In this document: positions 59,935 to 64,000 of the stretch, piece by piece
Layout of the letters: every line of letters starts with the position of its first letter
Position numbering within the stretch: the first letter of the stretch is position 1
Source of the DNA: Verpa conica
Lineage: Eukaryota > Ascomycota > Pezizomycetes > Pezizales > Morchellaceae
Reading direction: 5' to 3'
NCBI GenBank assembly: GCA_033030425.1
Contig: JAUFSD010000017.1
Coordinates: 620,001 to 684,000, forward strand
DNA: 64,000 bases
Made by a program: the position numbers and the translations under genes
The notes under the pieces: generated by a model
What the model saw: the letters and a program-made list of their open reading frames with translations, nothing else
Told to the model about the DNA's origin: nothing
Databases searched by the model: none

Positions 59935-62631
59935 TTAAATTTTCACCTTCTCTTTCTTCACCTTCTCTTTCTTCGCTTTCACTGGCTTCTTTTTCACCTC
60001 TACCACCAACTCTTCTTCTTCCTCAGGTTCCTCTATCTCTGTACCCTCATATTTATATAGTTCTCTCAGCGCCGGCATGAATCCTGCAAACCTTCCAATG
60101 TCACCTACGCGAATCCTACACAGATCAAATGCAAGGACAACATCCATCCCATTTCCCTCCCCTCCACTAGATAAAACCGGCAACTTTGGGTACCTTTGGC
60201 TAAAATGCGTTAAAATAACCCCCTTCGCATCCATATTTCTCCCCGCCATCAAGGCCTCAGATGTTGTCGAATGTTTCTTTGCGACTGCTTCAGCTTTTAA
60301 CTCGTCATCGAATGTGGCCTCGTGTAGGAGTACTGTGGCGTCTTTTCCAATCTCGATGAAGCCGGAAGTAGGTCGGGTGTCGCCGGAATATGCAAATTTA
60401 AAGCCGTTTTGCCATGTCCAAGCCGTCACAAAAGAGCCTTGGCAGTGGATAGCAGGTGACGTTTGGATATCTGCTAATGACATAGAACTGAGAACATCGG
60501 GAAGTTTCGAGATGGTGGTGTTAATCGATCGGTCCTTTGCCTGCTCCCTTGCCTTTAATGGGATATCTCCGCAAGCCACAAAGCGAATCTTTGAGAACCC
60601 GAATTCTTCGACATCTGCGTATTCCCTCAACCAGACCTGGAACTTCCATGGGGCAACTATGTTCATGATCCCATCTCCATTCATTTCTCCATTGCCGAAA
60701 TGTACCTCATTATACCAAGCCTTCAATACGGCAGTAGTACCTAAATGATGATCTGCGTGTAGATGTGAGATGTAAATTGCTTTCAGGTCTCTCAATACCT
60801 CAGCTAGCATTTCTGGCTCATACAGTCTCCTTAGCTGTCCAATCGTGCTCTCTCCGCAATCGAAGAGTATGCTCCCCGACTTAGGTACTCTAACAAGTGT
60901 CGCCGAGACGTTTCGATATCCACTCGGGAGCGCTGACCCTGTTCCGAGAGTTATGACTTCTACATCTTTCCACGGGGTATCTTCAGTTGTAACTGCTGAA
61001 CCTTCCAAGGTTTGCATCTTGACGGTCTTGGCTAACTGTGCATAATCGGGTTCTGTCTCCTCTATAGCCTTCTCCACATTGAAGAATTCCTCAACGCCCT
61101 CTTTCTGCAGCTCCCACTTTGGTTCCACTTGCCAGACAAGTCCTGGTATTGCAGTTTCTATATCATCTAACTCTCTAATCGGTGCCGTGTTGCTTGCAAG
61201 GGGTATAGGGAAAAAACTCTCATCCATTAGATTAAGTTTTGTCGCAGCTTTTGCAGCACCTTTATAAGTGATGGTGTTTGGGCAGACGTCTGGAGAGCTG
61301 ACTACATGCTGGGCATGTGCCATATCCTTCATGAAATTCTTCAACCTTTCATCTACTATCATCCCCTTCCCCAAGATCCAGAAAAAGCACCCAACTTCTA
61401 CCTTAAGTTTTTCTACATCTCTCCATTCCTCCCGTGCTAGAAAATCGTTGATATAGGCTGTATCTGGTAGGTCACATACAGCAAATCCGGTCCCTGGTCT
61501 AGTTGGCTCCATGACCTCTTCCGGACTCACAATTTTACCATCTGCAAGGGTGAGGCATTCGCCACCACAGATCCGACCGAAATCTGGTCCCGGTTTAACC
61601 CCAAGAGCAATGGCTTTCTTTGACAGGAATTTCCCACGCACGGGGTGAAGGGTGGCAATATAAGATAATGCAGCTACAGAGGGCTCGGAGCGTGGGAGGT
61701 GGGTCACAGTTGACGCAGGCCACGGAGCTCTGGTTTTCCCTGGTGGTGGGAGCCTGGTTGATAGTTGGGGGTCGTTTTCTATAGGTACGGTTGTACTGGC
61801 GGTTGGTGAGGAGCCACAGCGCCGTTTTGTTGGGCTTGGGCTTCTGCTGGCCGGACCCATCATATCGTTTTCGTTAACGGGACGTCTAGTGTAGGTTTCC
61901 GCTGATTCTTCTACCATAGTATCCATGGTCCAATTAGAGCAGAACATATTCTCCACTACACTCTGGAGAACAGCTTTTCGATTCCGAGCCACCTGAGCTT
62001 TCTGTAACTTCTCTTTTTCAGAAAAATCCTCAAACGAACGCTTCCTTTTGATATCCCCCCCCGTTGAGCTATATTCTTCTACTGAGGATGATCCTCCTAG
62101 GCAAGACCCTGCCACCAAAACCTCAGGCTTCTTATAACCATCAGGAAAAATATGCATCGCACGGACTGTCAGATTCTCATCCGTAAAATATGGTTTTCCC
62201 GTCGATAATGGTTCCTCAAGCTCCAAGAAATGTTGTGGGATCTCCTTGACCCTTAGTTTCATGGCCTTCCGGAAAACAAAAGGCCGTGTTGTGGCAAGTG
62301 TGTGCATCAGGTTTTCGCCACCATGAACAGTCATACCCATGCTCTCTGGAGCTGACTTCCCTCCTCTCGTGGCATCTAAAATTTTACCTTCCTCCTTATC
62401 CCCCATGGTTAGGAGAAAACCGACTAGCCCACCGGTGTTCTCCCATTGTGTCTTTCCAGTAAGAAAGACGTTTGAAACCTTTTTTAGTCGTGCACTACGT
62501 TCGGTAAATGCTCGCTGCGCACCTTCACCAATTTGGCCAATAATATAACGCTTTTGATCGAAATGGAGTAATAAGGAAGTTCCAGGGGAATCAGCGGCTG
62601 GCGTAGTAATGACCTGGCATGTAACCTTCAT
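59935..62631 (-). CDS. TRZ1: Long-form tRNase Z (tRNA 3' endonuclease)
   Basis: Cuts the 3' trailer from precursor tRNAs before CCA addition. An 898 aa protein from a single exon, starting at the first in-frame ATG (MKVTCQVITTPAADSPGTSL), which matches the usual start of the family. The N-terminal half is the inactive metallo-lactamase-like copy. The C-terminal half is catalytic: GTGSALPSGYRNVSATLV, the zinc motif HLHADH at 623-628, YSGDTRP, HEATF and HFSQRYPKLP. The tail is a Lys/Glu-rich repeat. The frame stays open upstream of the ATG for about 45 codons and encodes an Arg-rich, acid-poor presequence-like stretch that includes a TTG at 62730. Confidence 0.95.
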   Translation of the reverse strand: MKVTCQVITTPAADSPGTSLLLHFDQKRYIIGQIGEGAQRAFTERSARLKKVSNVFLTGKTQWENTGGLVGFLLTMGDKEEGKILDATRGGKSAPESMGMTVHGGENLMHTLATTRPFVFRKAMKLRVKEIPQHFLELEEPLSTGKPYFTDENLTVRAMHIFPDGYKKPEVLVAGSCLGGSSSVEEYSSTGGDIKRKRSFEDFSEKEKLQKAQVARNRKAVLQSVVENMFCSNWTMDTMVEESAETYTRRPVNENDMMGPASRSPSPTKRRCGSSPTASTTVPIENDPQLSTRLPPPGKTRAPWPASTVTHLPRSEPSVAALSYIATLHPVRGKFLSKKAIALGVKPGPDFGRICGGECLTLADGKIVSPEEVMEPTRPGTGFAVCDLPDTAYINDFLAREEWRDVEKLKVEVGCFFWILGKGMIVDERLKNFMKDMAHAQHVVSSPDVCPNTITYKGAAKAATKLNLMDESFFPIPLASNTAPIRELDDIETAIPGLVWQVEPKWELQKEGVEEFFNVEKAIEETEPDYAQLAKTVKMQTLEGSAVTTEDTPWKDVEVITLGTGSALPSGYRNVSATLVRVPKSGSILFDCGESTIGQLRRLYEPEMLAEVLRDLKAIYISHLHADHHLGTTAVLKAWYNEVHFGNGEMNGDGIMNIVAPWKFQVWLREYADVEEFGFSKIRFVACGDIPLKAREQAKDRSINTTISKLPDVLSSMSLADIQTSPAIHCQGSFVTAWTWQNGFKFAYSGDTRPTSGFIEIGKDATVLLHEATFDDELKAEAVAKKHSTTSEALMAGRNMDAKGVILTHFSQRYPKLPVLSSGGEGNGMDVVLAFDLCRIRVGDIGRFAGFMPALRELYKYEGTEIEEPEEEEELVVEVKKKPVKAKKEKVKKEKVKI

Positions 62632-63148
62632 TTTTGCAAAAACTGTCACAGAGAAGAGTCTTCCTGGGGTTCGACGTAGGAGGGAAGGGTATGGAATCCT
62701 CCGCAAAAGGATTGAGTGGAGGAGAGCCAATGTGGCGGAAGTTTGGTCACAATGACGTCTAGCTAACCGGGGTTATAGGAGAAGAACAAAGGAGGGGCAC
62801 AGAGGAGGAGGAGGGTAGTAGCTATGGGTTGAGGTTGACAACTGCCAAAAAATACTGGAGTCAGGAATTCTGAGCCGCACGCTTACGTCATCATGAGTAT
62901 TTGGAGACATCATAAATCATCACTCGGTATCCCAACAATACAGGGGTTATTACAAGACCCTTATAGATATGTATAAGTCTATTAAAAATGGGTGCTAGAT
63001 CTAAATCTAGGACTTCAGGAAATTCCTAATGCTGTAGGTTCAGTAGATGTAACCTTATATTAGGGTCAGGGTTTATCTAATCTATGTAGTTTAGGATGTG
63101 GTGAGATCTGAGACAGGGGTTACTCGGCTTGACAGTGATTTTCTAGTA
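62632..63148. promoter_or_regulatory. Divergent TRZ1 / REX2 upstream region
   Basis: Together with the inserted element this makes 786 bp between the two start codons. TTAGGG-like text lies near 63,060. No other gene. Confidence 0.5.
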
Positions 63149-63326
63149 CAGTCGCCCACGGGGGTACGGCGAATACTGGCCTATGGCGAACAGGGGTTCA
63201 GAAGGGTAAAGAACGACAGCTATTAGGGTAAAGAGCAACAGTTATCAGGATTAGGGCTACTTTTTTTGCTGTGGTGAACCCCTGTTCGCCATAGGCCAGT
63301 ATTCGCCGTACCCCCGTGGGCGACTG
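63149..63326. mobile_element. 178 bp pogo/Fot1-like MITE with perfect 52 bp inverted repeats
   Basis: Both ends start CAGTCGCCCACGGGGGTACG and are identical in inverted orientation over 52 bp (63149-63200 and 63275-63326). TA flanks both ends (63147-63148, 63327-63328). The 74 bp core has two near copies of AGGGTAAAGA(A/G)C(A/G)ACAG. The perfect arms suggest recent insertion. It ends 91 bp before the REX2 start codon. Confidence 0.88.
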
Positions 63327-63417
63327 TACCTCAGAGTGCCAGGTCCGTATCATCAGCCGCACCTTAAGGCCCTACTATACGCAGACAATCACGAAGGGAT
63401 TGCATAACTCAACAAAG

Positions 63418-64000
63418 ATGCTTTCCCGTTCAACTGCCCCGGTAGTATGGATAGATTGCGAGGTGATTCTCACGAGCACAATTCATGAAAGCCCTGAAGC
63501 TTTCAGACTGACCTTTGACCATTTCAGATGACGGGTCTTGATTACCAAAACGATGTTATACTGCAAGTCTGTTGCTACATCACGGACTCCGAGATTAATA
63601 TTCTTGATAGCGAAGGATTCGACACTGTGATCCACTATGACAAACCTGTACTTGACAAGATGGGAGAGTGGTGTCAGCAGACTCATGCTGCTGTAAACAT
63701 CCCCCCCCCCAGAAAACTTATTGGGTTCTAAGTACCTTTCTCTGAGGTCTAATAGCAAAAATCTAGACTGGTTTAACGAGCCGCGTTCTAAACTCTGCAA
63801 CAACTATCGAAACAGCCACCGCTCAGCTACTCTCCTACATACAAAAGTACGTCCCGACTCCGAGATTAGCGATTTTAGCTGGCAATTCTATTCATGCGGA
63901 CAGGGCTTTTCTAAGCCGACAATTCCCATCAATAATTGATCATCTACACTATCGGGTCCTAGATGTCTCTACAGTGAAAGAAGCTGTGCGTATGTGGTGC
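63418..64000 (+). CDS. REX2: Oligoribonuclease REX2 (DEDDh exonuclease), partial
   Basis: A 3'-5' exonuclease for short RNAs, mainly mitochondrial in fungi. Exons 63418-63462, 63528-63692 and 63767 to beyond 64000; the 3' end is outside the window. The visible 148 residues hold the DEDDh signatures VWIDCEMTGLD (D and E, joined across the first intron), HADRAFL with the second Asp, and DHLHYRVLDVSTVKE. The second intron contains a 10 C run and ends at a distal AG set by frame. The short N-terminus MLSRSTAP could be part of a targeting peptide. A MITE sits just upstream. Confidence 0.94.

Overview
This window comes from a filamentous ascomycete nuclear genome (Pezizomycotina). The genes are eukaryotic housekeeping genes split by short introns (mostly 45-130 bp) with GTATGT/GTAAGT-like donors and CTAAC/CTGAT-like branch points. 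The COG1, ZW10, RNA14, NADK and NUP170 products have the layout usual in filamentous ascomycetes. The exact class (a Pezizomycete is possible) is a guess. I assembled exon-intron structures by reading frame, splice signals and conserved protein blocks; every joined model keeps phase and ends at a stop codon unless it runs off the window.

Layout. 0-11 kb: the tail of an unknown gene, a 0.5 kb inverted-repeat element, then CCA1 (tRNA nucleotidyltransferase), SLU7 (splicing), COG1 (Golgi tethering) and an RBM42-like RNA-binding protein. 12-17.4 kb: AT-rich accessory DNA with three same-strand genes for small, unrecognised proteins that share a conserved 'NERT...RK.EL..(I/L)F' block, plus a small inverted-repeat element. 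18.6-28.2 kb: RPA43 (RNA polymerase I) and a membrane J-protein from one 180 bp divergent promoter, EFM3 (eEF2 lysine methyltransferase), then an AT-rich stretch with coding relics, and ZW10. 28.2-36.4 kb: gene-poor DNA with a decayed PD-(D/E)xK-like nuclease gene, the zinc transporter MSC2, and two inverted-repeat elements. 36.4-49.4 kb: TFIIB, NAD kinase, NUP170 (Nup155 family), the very-long-chain 3-ketoacyl-CoA reductase IFA38, and an RS-tailed cyclophilin. 51.7-64 kb: RNA14, RPA12, a Rab6/Ypt6 GTPase, tRNase Z (TRZ1), and the start of the oligoribonuclease REX2, which runs off the right edge.

Functional themes are those of a conserved gene-rich block: tRNA 3'-end maturation (CCA1, TRZ1), mRNA processing (SLU7, RNA14, cyclophilin-RS, RBM42-like), transcription machinery (TFIIB, RPA43, RPA12), RNA decay (REX2) and membrane traffic (COG1, ZW10, Rab6). 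No operon logic applies; neighbours share promoters only where they are divergent.

The newest-looking material is (1) the three-member NERT-motif family at 12.2-17.4 kb, (2) the nuclease-like relic at 29.2-29.8 kb, (3) eight non-autonomous inverted-repeat elements. Five of these eight sit at TA dinucleotides, three of those five begin CAGTC as in pogo/Fot1 transposons, and two CAGTC elements lie inside divergent promoters. (4) tRNase Z has an in-frame, arginine-rich presequence-like extension upstream of its first ATG.
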